Assembly: GCA_934500705.1 (NCBI GenBank)
Contig: CAKSTI010000003.1
Coordinates: 62,001-126,000, forward strand
Direction: 5' to 3'
Source: an uncultured Clostridia bacterium
GTDB lineage: Bacteria; Bacillota; Clostridia; UMGS1810
Length of the DNA stretch: 64,000 bases
This document shows positions 26,184 to 35,404 of this stretch, one piece after another. A model generated the notes under the pieces. It had not been told where the DNA came from and ran no database searches. It worked only from the letters and a program-made list of their open reading frames with translations. Each line of letters begins with the position of its first letter. Within the stretch, counting starts at the first letter, position 1. A program made the translations under genes and the position numbers.

Positions 26184-28436
26184 ATGGCAAAATTTGAACA
26201 GTGGAATGGTTTTAAAGGTACAAAATGGCGTGAGGATATAGATACACGTGACTTTATTCTCAATAACTACACTCCGTATGACGGCGACGAGTCCTTCTTG
26301 GAAGGCCCGACCGAGGCAACAGACAAGCTCTGGGGCAAACTCGGCGAACTCCAAAAAGAGGAGCGTGCAAAGGGCGGAGTGCTTGATATGGATACCCACA
26401 TTGTTTCCGGTATTACTTCGCACAAGCCGGGTTACATTGATGAGAATATGAAGGAACTTGAACAGATTGTCGGTTTGCAGACAGATAAACCGCTCAAACG
26501 TGCGTTTATGCCCTTCGGCGGCATAAAGATGGCTGAGGAGGCTTGCAGTACTTACGGCTACGAACCCGACCCCGAACTTCATAAGATATTTACCGAATAT
26601 CACAAAACGCATAACCAGGGCGTATATGACGCATACACACCCGAAATGCGTGCAGTGCGTAAAAATAAAATCATAACAGGTCTGCCGGATACTTACGGCA
26701 GAGGCAGAATTGTCGGCGACTACCGCAGAGTTGCACTTTACGGTATAGATATGCTTATCGAAAAGAAAAAAGCGGACTTTGCAAACTGCACAAGCGAGTC
26801 TATGTTTGAGGACGAAATCCGTCAGCGTGAGGAAATCACTATGCAGATAAGAGCACTCGGCGAGATGAAGGAAATGGCTGCGTCCTACGGTTACGATATT
26901 TCACAGCCGGCAAAGAACGCAAAAGAAGCGGTTCAGTGGCTGTACTTCGGTTACCTTGCTGCAATCAAGACACAGAACGGCGCCGCAATGAGCGTGGGCA
27001 GAGTTTCCACATTCCTGGATATATACATTCAGCGTGACCTCGAAAGCGGTGCACTCACAGAGAAGGAGGCACAGGAGCTTATCGACCACCTTGTAATGAA
27101 ATTGCGTATGGTTAAGTTTGCACGTATACCGTCATACAACGAGCTGTTCTCCGGCGACCCGGTATGGGCTACGCTCAATGTCGGCGGTAAAGCTGTTGAC
27201 GGTAGGTCTATGGTTACAAAGAACGACTTCCGTTTCCTCCATACATTGGAGAATATGGGTCCGTCACCGGAGCCTAACCTCACAGTGCTCTATTCATCAA
27301 AACTGCCTGAGGCATTTAAGCGTTACGCTTCCGCAATATCCGTCCGTACAAGCTCAATCCAGTACGAGAACGACGACGTAATGCGTCCGGTATGGGGCGA
27401 CGACTACGCAATCTGCTGCTGCGTATCGGCAACACAGACAGGTAAGGAAATGCAGTTCTTCGGCGCAAGAGCAAACCTTGCAAAGTGCTTGCTCTATGCT
27501 ATAAACGGCGGCGTTGACGCAAAGACAAAGAAGCAGGTCGGCCCGGCATACAGACCTATAACTTCGGAATATCTCGATTATGACGAAGTTATCGACAAAT
27601 ATGACAAAATGATGGAGTGGCTTGCAAAGGTTTACGTTCGTACACTCAATGTAATCCACTATATGCACGATAAATATTACTACGAGGCAGCCGAGATGGC
27701 ACTCATTGACACAGATGTACGCCGTACGTTTGCAACGGGTATTGCAGGATTTTCTCACGTTGTTGACTCACTTTCCGCAATCAAGTATGCAAAGGTTAAG
27801 GTAGTCCGTGATGAGGACGGCATTGTCTGCGACTTTATCACAGAGGGCGACTTCCCCCGTTACGGAAACGACGATGACCGTGCGGACGAAATTGCCGTTA
27901 AACTGCTTAAAACATTTATGGGCAAGATTGAAAAGTGCCACACATACAGAAACTCCGAGCCTACAACGTCAATTCTGACAATTACGTCAAACGTTGTTTA
28001 CGGCAAGGCTACTGCGGCACTTCCGGACGGCAGAAAAGCTGGCGAACCGCTTTCACCGGGAGCAAACCCGTCCTACGGCGCAGAGAAAAACGGACTTCTT
28101 GCATCGCTCAACTCCGTTGCAAAATTGCCGTATGAATACGCTCTCGACGGTATCTCAAACACACAGACAATCAACCCCGACGCACTCGGACACAAAGAGG
28201 AAGAGAGAGTTACGAATCTTGTTAATGTTCTCGACGGTTACTTTGACCAGGGAGCACACCACCTCAACGTGAACGTGTTCGGCAAGGAAAAGCTGATAGA
28301 CGCTATGGAACACCCGGAAAAAGAGGAGTACGCAAACTTTACAATCCGTGTTTCGGGTTATGCGGTTAAGTTCATCGACCTTACACGTGAGCAGCAGCTC
28401 GACGTTATTTCGAGAACCTGCCACGAGACACTGTAA
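26184..28436 (+). CDS. pflB: Formate acetyltransferase (pyruvate formate-lyase)
   Basis: A 750-residue glycyl-radical enzyme converting pyruvate and CoA to acetyl-CoA and formate. The active-site cysteine pair is Cys412-Cys413, and the radical glycine is Gly725 in R-V-S-G-Y-A-V. The residue just before the pair is also Cys (411), where Escherichia coli has Ala, giving three cysteines in a row. The frame is open upstream, but GGGGAGG sets the ATG at 26184. It is paired with its activase 6 bases downstream. Confidence 0.96.
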   Translation: MAKFEQWNGFKGTKWREDIDTRDFILNNYTPYDGDESFLEGPTEATDKLWGKLGELQKEERAKGGVLDMDTHIVSGITSHKPGYIDENMKELEQIVGLQTDKPLKRAFMPFGGIKMAEEACSTYGYEPDPELHKIFTEYHKTHNQGVYDAYTPEMRAVRKNKIITGLPDTYGRGRIVGDYRRVALYGIDMLIEKKKADFANCTSESMFEDEIRQREEITMQIRALGEMKEMAASYGYDISQPAKNAKEAVQWLYFGYLAAIKTQNGAAMSVGRVSTFLDIYIQRDLESGALTEKEAQELIDHLVMKLRMVKFARIPSYNELFSGDPVWATLNVGGKAVDGRSMVTKNDFRFLHTLENMGPSPEPNLTVLYSSKLPEAFKRYASAISVRTSSIQYENDDVMRPVWGDDYAICCCVSATQTGKEMQFFGARANLAKCLLYAINGGVDAKTKKQVGPAYRPITSEYLDYDEVIDKYDKMMEWLAKVYVRTLNVIHYMHDKYYYEAAEMALIDTDVRRTFATGIAGFSHVVDSLSAIKYAKVKVVRDEDGIVCDFITEGDFPRYGNDDDRADEIAVKLLKTFMGKIEKCHTYRNSEPTTSILTITSNVVYGKATAALPDGRKAGEPLSPGANPSYGAEKNGLLASLNSVAKLPYEYALDGISNTQTINPDALGHKEEERVTNLVNVLDGYFDQGAHHLNVNVFGKEKLIDAMEHPEKEEYANFTIRVSGYAVKFIDLTREQQLDVISRTCHETL

Positions 28437-28442
28437 TCGGCT

Positions 28443-29177
28443 ATGAAAGGTTATGTTCACTCACTGGAAAGTTTCGGTGCGGCAGACGGCCCCGGCGTTA
28501 GATTTGTAATCTTTTTGCAGGGTTGCCGTATGCGCTGTGCCTACTGCCACAACCCGGACACCTGGGCGCTCGAAAAGGGCGACGAGATGACGAGCGACGA
28601 GCTTATAGAGCGTGCGCTGAGATACAGAGCGTATCAGAAAAACGGGGGCGGAATTACAGTCAGCGGCGGCGAACCGCTTTTGCAGATAGACTTTCTCACC
28701 GAGCTTTTAAAAAAGGCAAAGGAAAACGGAATACACACGGTTATCGACACCGCAGGCAATCCGTTTACGAGGGAGGAGCCGTTTTTCGGAAAGTTTAAAG
28801 AACTTATGAAGTACACCGATTTGCTCCTTTTGGATATAAAGGAGATGAATCCCGAAAGGCATAAGAAACTGACCGGATTTTCAAACGATAATATCCTTGA
28901 TATGGCACGCTATCTGTCGGAGATTGGCAAACCCGTCTGGATAAGGCACGTCCTCGTGCCGCAGTGGAGCGACATAGACAGTGACCTCGACTTACTCGGA
29001 GAGTTTATAGGAACGCTCTCAAATGTTGAGAGGGTAGAGGTTTTGCCCTATCACACACTGGGTAAATTCAAGTGGGACAATCTGGGCATAAAATACAAAC
29101 TTGACGGCATTGCACCGCCGAGTGCGGACAGAGTTAAAAATGCGGTTGAAAAACTGCACGCAGATACAGAAATATAA
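28443..29177 (+). CDS. pflA: Pyruvate formate-lyase activating enzyme
   Basis: A 244-residue radical SAM protein with C-R-M-R-C-A-Y-C (Cx3Cx2C) near residue 30 and the S-G-G-E-P motif. It uses SAM to place the glycyl radical on PflB. The N-terminus (G-x-V-H-S-x-E-S-F-G-x-x-D-G-P-G) is typical of PFL activases. No extra ferredoxin-like cluster domain is present, unlike activases of dehydratases. Its ribosome site is weak, so coupling to pflB is likely. Confidence 0.95.
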   Translation: MKGYVHSLESFGAADGPGVRFVIFLQGCRMRCAYCHNPDTWALEKGDEMTSDELIERALRYRAYQKNGGGITVSGGEPLLQIDFLTELLKKAKENGIHTVIDTAGNPFTREEPFFGKFKELMKYTDLLLLDIKEMNPERHKKLTGFSNDNILDMARYLSEIGKPVWIRHVLVPQWSDIDSDLDLLGEFIGTLSNVERVEVLPYHTLGKFKWDNLGIKYKLDGIAPPSADRVKNAVEKLHADTEI

Positions 29178-29182
29178 AGACA

Positions 29183-29220
29183 GGAGCAGTAAAAAACGTA
29201 AGTTTTTTACTGCTCCTTTT
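29183..29220. terminator. Bidirectional terminator between pflA and araC-type gene
   Basis: A perfect 15-bp stem, GGAGCAGTAAAAAAC (29183-29197) with its complement (29202-29216), around GTAA, followed by TTTT on the plus strand. It separates two convergent genes. Confidence 0.88.
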
Positions 29221-29224
29221 AAAT

Positions 29225-30058
29225 TTATCTGTTTTCCTTGGAAAACTGAGTCGGAGTCATACCCACACGCTTGTGAAAAATTCTTGAAAAATAGAGCGGA
29301 TTGTCAAATCCGATCGAAAAGGCAATTTCCTTGACCGAGAGCGACTGTCTTTTGTCGGTAAGGAGCTGTTTTGCCTTGTTCATTCTATAAGCCATCAGGT
29401 ACTCCTGTGGGGAAACGCCGTATGCCTGTTTGAATACGTAGTAGAGGTAACTTCGGCTTATGTTAAAATTTTTTGCAAGTGTATTTATTGTGAGGTCACG
29501 GTAAGATTTTTCGATATATATTGCAATGCTCCTTGCCATCTGGTTAAGGGGTGTTGCCTTTTTTTCTGTCGTTCCGGCGTGTACGGCAATAAGTTTATAA
29601 AACACGGACAGGAGCGAATAAATCTCGTCCAAATCATTTATGTACTCTTTGTCAAAAAGAGCTTCCCTCAATATTGAGGCACATTCACGGCATCTGTCGA
29701 ACGGAAAAACGTGGCATCTTTTTTCAAGGCCGAGATCGCTTAAAATTGCAGGCGCAAGAGCTCCCTTGAACGTTACCCAATAGCTTTCGTACGGTTCTTT
29801 TTTGTCTGCGGTAATTTTTTCAAATTCATTCGGCACAACAAGGTATCCACAGTTGCTGTCAAATTCACTGCCGAGAAAATTGCCCTTTCCGTTTACGACG
29901 TAGTGCAGGATATACACGTCACGCTGTGTCATCTGGCACAGTCCGGGCGGAACACGGTTGTAGCCTATTTCTATAATCTGTATGTCCTTGCTGGGATAGT
30001 AATGGGGCACTCTTGCAATTTTGGGACTTTTGCTGTCGAACGGGTTACTCGTCAGCAT
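29225..30058 (-). CDS. AraC family transcriptional regulator
   Basis: A 277-residue regulator: an N-terminal AraC-type cupin sensor domain (about 30-150) and a C-terminal double helix-turn-helix (about 175-275) with I-S-R-S-Y-L-Y-Y-V-F-K and the signature I-A-F-S-I-G-F-D-N-P-L-Y-F-S-R-I-F-H. The sensor domain suggests binding of a sugar. It is divergent from the large secreted-glycosidase locus that starts at 30357, and is the natural candidate for its control. Confidence 0.9.
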   Translation of the reverse strand: MLTSNPFDSKSPKIARVPHYYPSKDIQIIEIGYNRVPPGLCQMTQRDVYILHYVVNGKGNFLGSEFDSNCGYLVVPNEFEKITADKKEPYESYWVTFKGALAPAILSDLGLEKRCHVFPFDRCRECASILREALFDKEYINDLDEIYSLLSVFYKLIAVHAGTTEKKATPLNQMARSIAIYIEKSYRDLTINTLAKNFNISRSYLYYVFKQAYGVSPQEYLMAYRMNKAKQLLTDKRQSLSVKEIAFSIGFDNPLYFSRIFHKRVGMTPTQFSKENR

Positions 30059-30356
30059 ATTTTTCCATTCCTTTCCAAATTATTATAAATATAAAACATT
30101 TGTGCATATTATAACATCATTTGTGTATTTTGTAAAGTGTTTGTTTATGATATTATAATATTGTAAATTTTATTAAGAATTTGAGGTTATTTAAATTTTG
30201 TTAGTATAAATTGTTCATAAATTTTTCGGCGTAAACTTAAAATAACTAATCAAATGGCTAATTTTGAAAATAAATTGGTGAAAATTGAAAATTTGTCTAT
30301 TGATTGTGAAATTTGGATATAAATACAAATGTATATTATAAAAGGAGTGTTTCAAA
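30059..30356. promoter_or_regulatory. Divergent control region of the glycan locus
   Basis: A 298-base, very A/T-rich gap between the AraC-type gene (minus) and the MBL-fold gene (plus). On the plus strand a TATAAA/TATTAT cluster at about 30318-30338 lies just before the AAAGGAG ribosome site, without a good -35, as is common for activator-dependent promoters. Repeated GAAAATT/AATTTT-type words at 30262-30292 could be regulator sites. No ORF or terminator was seen. Confidence 0.4.
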
Positions 30357-31091
30357 ATGAAAATTACATTTCTCGGCACTGCCGACGGTCTACCAAGGAA
30401 GGGGCGTTACTGCTCGTGCACGATGCTCGAAGTCGGCGAAACGATTTACTTTGTCGATGTCGGCGCACCGATTGCCGACTTGATTGCAAACCGTGACGAC
30501 ATTGAGTATGAGCGCATAAAGGCACTGTTCATCACTCATCCGCACGGCGACCACCACGGAGGACTGCCGATGTTTTTGTCATTGGAGAAGTGGCATCACC
30601 CGGACAGCAAAACGCAGTGCTACCTGCCGGATAAACTCATATACAATGCGGTAGAGCCGATACTGGCAGAGTCTCCGAACGACTCCAACACAAATGTAAA
30701 ATTACACCTTTTTAATGAGGGAAAGTTCTACGATGACGGCGTGCTCACCGTTGAGGCAATACCAAACGACCACTTAAAGCACGTGGGCAGACACTCTTAC
30801 GGATTTAAAATTACGGCAGAGGGCAAAAAACTTCTCTTTACCGGAGATTTGACCGCCGATATGCACGACTTCCCGGAAGTTGCGTTCAACAAAAAATTTG
30901 ACCTGATTGTTACCGAATGTGCCCACGCAAAACCGCAGACGCTTGAAGAAAAGCTCTCACGGGCAAAAACGGATATGGCGGTTATAAACCACATATGGCC
31001 TAACGAAAAAATGGATTATCTCGGAGCGCTTGACGGAAAGTTCGGCTACAAGATAATAATAGGCAAGGACAATGATGTTGTCAACTTATAA
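30357..31091 (+). CDS. MBL-fold metallo-hydrolase
   Basis: A 244-residue metallo-beta-lactamase-fold protein. The metal motif H-P-H-G-D-H-H is at residues 61-67, with later ligands in the D-H, T-G-D-L and I-N-H contexts. The N-terminal F-L-G-T-(A/G) resembles the RNase Z/PhnP-like branch, which includes phosphodiesterases and cyclic-phosphate hydrolases. No signal peptide, so cytoplasmic. It is the first gene after the AraC regulator and 19 bases before a secreted protein; its role in glycan use is unclear. Confidence 0.8.
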   Translation: MKITFLGTADGLPRKGRYCSCTMLEVGETIYFVDVGAPIADLIANRDDIEYERIKALFITHPHGDHHGGLPMFLSLEKWHHPDSKTQCYLPDKLIYNAVEPILAESPNDSNTNVKLHLFNEGKFYDDGVLTVEAIPNDHLKHVGRHSYGFKITAEGKKLLFTGDLTADMHDFPEVAFNKKFDLIVTECAHAKPQTLEEKLSRAKTDMAVINHIWPNEKMDYLGALDGKFGYKIIIGKDNDVVNL

Positions 31092-31110
31092 TAATTGGAG
31101 GATTTAAACA

Positions 31111-32787
31111 ATGAGAAAAAGATTTGTTGCTCTCCTCGGTGCGGCGGCAATGCTTGCAGGCTCGTGCACAAACGTTTGTGCGGGCGTAAACATTAAGAAC
31201 ATAACCGTCTCTGAGGGCAAAGTAACCGTAAAATGCATCTCGGATACCGACAGCACCGTTACATATGAGGTTTACGAAAGCGGCAAAACGAGCGACGTTT
31301 CAAACATTGCCGCATTGGGAGAGGGTAACCCGTCAGCCGGTGAGTTTTCAATCGTTTTCGGTCTTGACCGTGGCGGCAGTTTTACCTTCCGTGTTCACGA
31401 CGGCGTATCGTATGATTATGCGGATTTTGACTATGCGGATATTAAAGACCGTGAAAAGTTTGTAAACGACATAAAAGATGCACTTGCATCGGCAGACGCC
31501 GCAGACGCACTCGGCAAAATATTTACCGCCCCCGCCAACAAAGCGGTTATGAATACGGTGGGAATAGACTTTGAGGTGTACGGCGCATTTGCGGACGAGC
31601 TGAAAGCGCTTGTGTGCACTACATTTGTCAAGCAGGCGGACGGACAGAGCATAGACGAGAGCGCAGTACTGAATTTATATAACCTGTCTAAAAATCTTTC
31701 CAAACTCAACCTCAGCGTGAGCGGAGCAGGAAAGGAAGTCCTCGGCGAGATTGACCCCGTGTTTGAAAATACAGCGCATACAAAGCTCAAAAAGGATAAA
31801 AAGGCGTGGGTCGAAAAGGCATTTGAGAAAAACATTCCGTATAACTCAATGGCAGATATAGAGAGCAAGTATCAGACGGTTCGTGCTCTGTGCGAGATAA
31901 ACGGCGCAAAGACCGCATCGGTACTCCAAACGCTCAAATCATATGCCGACATATTGAACATTACTGACGACAACAGATATAAGGCATATGTAAACAACGC
32001 CAACGCAGCTGCAAACAAGGCACTTGTCGAACTGTTTGCCAAAGAGCCGGCATACAACACCGAGGATTTGTTAAATCATCTTGCAAAAACTGCGGACACC
32101 GACGACAATTCCGGCGGTTCCGGCGGAGGAGGTTCGGGCGGAGGAAAAACTTCGGTCAAAGGTTCGTCATCGACCGTCAAGGGCAATTATGAGGTGACAG
32201 GTTCTACGGAAACAAAACCCGGTGACACGGGAGTTACAACACCGCAGTCACTCTTTAACGATATGCAGGAGAGCCACTGGGCATACGGTGCGGTAAAGGC
32301 GCTCAAAGAAAAAGGCGTTATATCCGGCTATGCCGACGGCAGCTTTGCACCGGACAGAACTGTTACACGTGAGGAATTTGTAAAGATGATAGTTACTGCA
32401 TTTTCGCTGGAAAACGCCGATGCAAAGAGCCACTTTTACGATGTTTTTGACGACGACTGGTTCTACCCGTACATCAGTGCGGCGTTTGAAAAGGGCATTG
32501 TAAACGGCAATGACAAAGGACTCTTTGGCGTAAAAGCCGACATAACACGTCAGGACGCCGCCGTTATCTGCGCAAGAGTGATGAAAGACGCCGGTATTTC
32601 GTCCGAGGCTGTGAGGGAATACACCGCCTTTAATGACGAAAACTCAATCTCGGAATATGCCCTGAGCGACGTAATAACGCTCTACCGCAGCGGAAAGATA
32701 AACGGCAACGGCAGCGGCGGATTTGAACCGCTCAAACCGTGCACCAGAGCCGAGGCGGCAGTTATGATATACGGTATCGTAAGATAG
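31111..32787 (+). CDS. Secreted S-layer homology domain protein
   Basis: A 558-residue surface protein. A signal peptide (about residues 1-25) is followed by a beta-rich region (25-110), a helical region (110-330), a low-complexity Gly/Ser linker near 335-350, and three C-terminal SLH repeats (about 385-558), with W-A-Y-G-A-V-K, G-Y-A-D-G-S-F and T-R-E-E-F motifs in the first. SLH triplets bind pyruvylated secondary cell-wall polymer, so the protein is anchored to the wall. No catalytic domain was recognised. Confidence 0.85.
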   Translation: MRKRFVALLGAAAMLAGSCTNVCAGVNIKNITVSEGKVTVKCISDTDSTVTYEVYESGKTSDVSNIAALGEGNPSAGEFSIVFGLDRGGSFTFRVHDGVSYDYADFDYADIKDREKFVNDIKDALASADAADALGKIFTAPANKAVMNTVGIDFEVYGAFADELKALVCTTFVKQADGQSIDESAVLNLYNLSKNLSKLNLSVSGAGKEVLGEIDPVFENTAHTKLKKDKKAWVEKAFEKNIPYNSMADIESKYQTVRALCEINGAKTASVLQTLKSYADILNITDDNRYKAYVNNANAAANKALVELFAKEPAYNTEDLLNHLAKTADTDDNSGGSGGGGSGGGKTSVKGSSSTVKGNYEVTGSTETKPGDTGVTTPQSLFNDMQESHWAYGAVKALKEKGVISGYADGSFAPDRTVTREEFVKMIVTAFSLENADAKSHFYDVFDDDWFYPYISAAFEKGIVNGNDKGLFGVKADITRQDAAVICARVMKDAGISSEAVREYTAFNDENSISEYALSDVITLYRSGKINGNGSGGFEPLKPCTRAEAAVMIYGIVR

Positions 32788-32797
32788 GAGGGGTGAT

Positions 32798-35338
32798 ATG
32801 CTTAAAAAAGTTGTAAGTATTCTGCTTGCCGTATCAATGATTTTGAGCCTTGTGTGCGTATCTTACGCCGCCGACGGCGGGGACGGCACAAGTCTTGAAA
32901 CGCTCAAAGCTCTGCAAATTGTCAGAGGATATGACAAGCAGGAAACAAAGACGTTTTCCAAAATGACAAAGGCGGCGTTCATAACTTTTCTTATGAATAT
33001 GACAGATGACGAAAAGTACAGCGGCGCATACGACACAGACGCCCTCAAACGTGCCGAGGAGCTGGGAATTATAGACAGTGCGGCATCGGTAGGCGAGGAA
33101 GATGTCTTAAAAAGCGATGAGGCAGTAAAAATGGCAATGTGCCTTCTTGGGTACAAAGAACAGTGCATTCAGTCGGGCGGTTATCCGGCGGGCTATATTA
33201 CAAGGGCACAGAGCGTCGGACTCACCAGAGGAGTAAAGCTGAGCGCCGAGGTTAAAAACGGCGAGGCTTTCGACCTTTTGGCAAAGGTGATTGAAACCGA
33301 CGTTGCCGAGGTCAGCTACTTTGGCGAAAAGGACGGCAAACCGCATATTAAATATGAGGTTATAAAGGACAGGACAATCCTTAACCTTTACAGACACATA
33401 TACACCGTGGAGGGGATTGTCACGGCAAACAAAACAAGCGGACTTTATGACTTTTCCGCCGCACCGGCAGGCAAGGTTAAAGTTGACGGTGATGTGTTTG
33501 ATGACCCGTCGGGCGTCCTGTACGATTATCTCGGCTGTAAAGTCCTTGCATACGCAAGGGAGAAGTCGGACGGCAATTACGAGGTAATGTGGTCAAGACT
33601 AAGTGACGATACAAAAACGGTAGAGTTCGAGACAAGCGATATTAAGGAAATCTCGGACGACCTGCTCACATTTGAGTATTACCCGAACGAAAGTTCCGCC
33701 AAAACAAAAAGAGAAACAGTGAGCGCATCTGCGGCACTGCTCTATAACGGCGCATTGTGTACCGAATATTCGGCAGATGACTTTAAGAGAATAAACGGAA
33801 AAGTTACACTCATAAAGAATAATTCCGACAAAGCGGACGTTATTAAACTTGACGTGTACGACACAATGATTGTTTCGTCCGTATCGGCGTCAACCAATGT
33901 AATAAACAGCGAGTTTACGTACAGCGGTGCGCTCTCAAAACTCAATCTTGACGATTACGATTACGAGGGTGACTATGTTGAGATAATACTCGACGGCGAG
34001 GAAATTTCCATTGCCGATATCAAACCCGGCGACGTGCTCAGCGTGCTTAAATCGGAAACAGGCGAGAATAAGAGCGTAAAGATTTATGCCGCACGTGCCA
34101 ATCAGACCGTAACCGTTACCTCGTACGATGAAAATAAAAAAGAGGTAAGCGACGGCACCGATACATATGCCCTGTCGGGCTTCTACTTTGCGGCAAATGA
34201 GGCTAAGGCGTCATATGCCGAAACCATATCTCCCGGCAGTACCTATACTCTGTATATGGATATAAACGGCGAGGTTGTCGGCGCAAAGGCGCAGGGCGGT
34301 TCCTTAAAAGCTGCGTGGCTTAAAGCCGTTGGAACGGACAAAGCAAGTGCACTCAGCAGTGACATACAGATAAGAATTTTCGGCTCGGACGGCGTATGGC
34401 AGACCCTTAGCCTTGCCGACAAGATTGAGCTTAACGGCACAAGCCGAAAGACATCGGACGTAAGCGCAAGCATATATGCGGCGGCGGACGGACTGATAGA
34501 ATACGAGCTTAACAAAGAGGGCAAGGTATCACGCCTTGAAACGCCGATTAGCTACTATGACGGCATAAGCGCAGACAGACTGAATACCGTAGGTGCAAAT
34601 TCACACGTATTCCGTTACAGCACAACGTCGTTTGACTGCTATCACTATATGACGGGCAGTACCAAGGTAATTATTGTTCCCTCGGACGACTCCCAAAAGG
34701 ATAACGAGAGCCTGTACGATGTGGGCAACAACTACTCCTTCTCGTCAAACACGACCGTCAGCTACGTAGGTTACGGCTGTGACGAATACTATTACCTTGA
34801 CTATGTGGTTGTAAAGAAGGACACAAACGAGGTTACAAAACCCAAAAGTTCTCTCTATCTTGTGAGAAAGATTTCAAAGGTTTCCGGCGAAAGCGGAGAT
34901 ACGCTCCAAGCGGTTTTGGCGTCAAAGGCATACTTCGGTTTAACCGTTAAGGCTAAAACGCCGTCCGTATTAAGCGGCATAAATCCCGGCGATGTAATAC
35001 AGATGCACATTAACCGTGACGGATATGCAGACAATGCCGCAGTAGTTTACAGAGTGAGCAACAAAGTGGTTAAGGAGATGGCGGCCGCTTTAAATTCAGA
35101 ATGCACGGTAAAGGGCGTTGTGCTCAAAACCGACCCCACCGGCGGCAGAATACTTGTGGACAGCGAAAGGGAAATAGGTTTAAAAATCGGCAGTATATCC
35201 GTTCTTGTGTGGGACGATGAGGCGCAGGAAGTGTCTGTTGGCAGTGTCAGCGATATAAATATTGGTGATTATGTAATAGCAGATATAGACAACACTGAAG
35301 TTAAAGGTCTTTACATATTCAGAAATTTTAAGAATTAG
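32798..35338 (+). CDS. Large secreted protein with degenerate SLH-like N-terminus
   Basis: An 846-residue exported protein with a signal peptide (1-25). Residues about 30-160 resemble two weak SLH repeats (L-K-A-L-Q-I-V-R-G-Y and A-E-E-L-G-I-I-D), and the rest is beta-rich with repeated short motifs of the type G-D-V-L/I and Y-V-x-x-x. No known enzyme motif was found. It follows the SLH protein by 10 bases with AGGAGGGG before the ATG, so the two are likely surface partners. Function unknown. Confidence 0.75.
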   Translation: MLKKVVSILLAVSMILSLVCVSYAADGGDGTSLETLKALQIVRGYDKQETKTFSKMTKAAFITFLMNMTDDEKYSGAYDTDALKRAEELGIIDSAASVGEEDVLKSDEAVKMAMCLLGYKEQCIQSGGYPAGYITRAQSVGLTRGVKLSAEVKNGEAFDLLAKVIETDVAEVSYFGEKDGKPHIKYEVIKDRTILNLYRHIYTVEGIVTANKTSGLYDFSAAPAGKVKVDGDVFDDPSGVLYDYLGCKVLAYAREKSDGNYEVMWSRLSDDTKTVEFETSDIKEISDDLLTFEYYPNESSAKTKRETVSASAALLYNGALCTEYSADDFKRINGKVTLIKNNSDKADVIKLDVYDTMIVSSVSASTNVINSEFTYSGALSKLNLDDYDYEGDYVEIILDGEEISIADIKPGDVLSVLKSETGENKSVKIYAARANQTVTVTSYDENKKEVSDGTDTYALSGFYFAANEAKASYAETISPGSTYTLYMDINGEVVGAKAQGGSLKAAWLKAVGTDKASALSSDIQIRIFGSDGVWQTLSLADKIELNGTSRKTSDVSASIYAAADGLIEYELNKEGKVSRLETPISYYDGISADRLNTVGANSHVFRYSTTSFDCYHYMTGSTKVIIVPSDDSQKDNESLYDVGNNYSFSSNTTVSYVGYGCDEYYYLDYVVVKKDTNEVTKPKSSLYLVRKISKVSGESGDTLQAVLASKAYFGLTVKAKTPSVLSGINPGDVIQMHINRDGYADNAAVVYRVSNKVVKEMAAALNSECTVKGVVLKTDPTGGRILVDSEREIGLKIGSISVLVWDDEAQEVSVGSVSDINIGDYVIADIDNTEVKGLYIFRNFKN

Positions 35339-35404
35339 GGAGGGTTGCAAGGCACATATTTCAGCAAGACGGCAGTTAAATTTATTCCAAAAGGAGAGAA
35401 AGAA

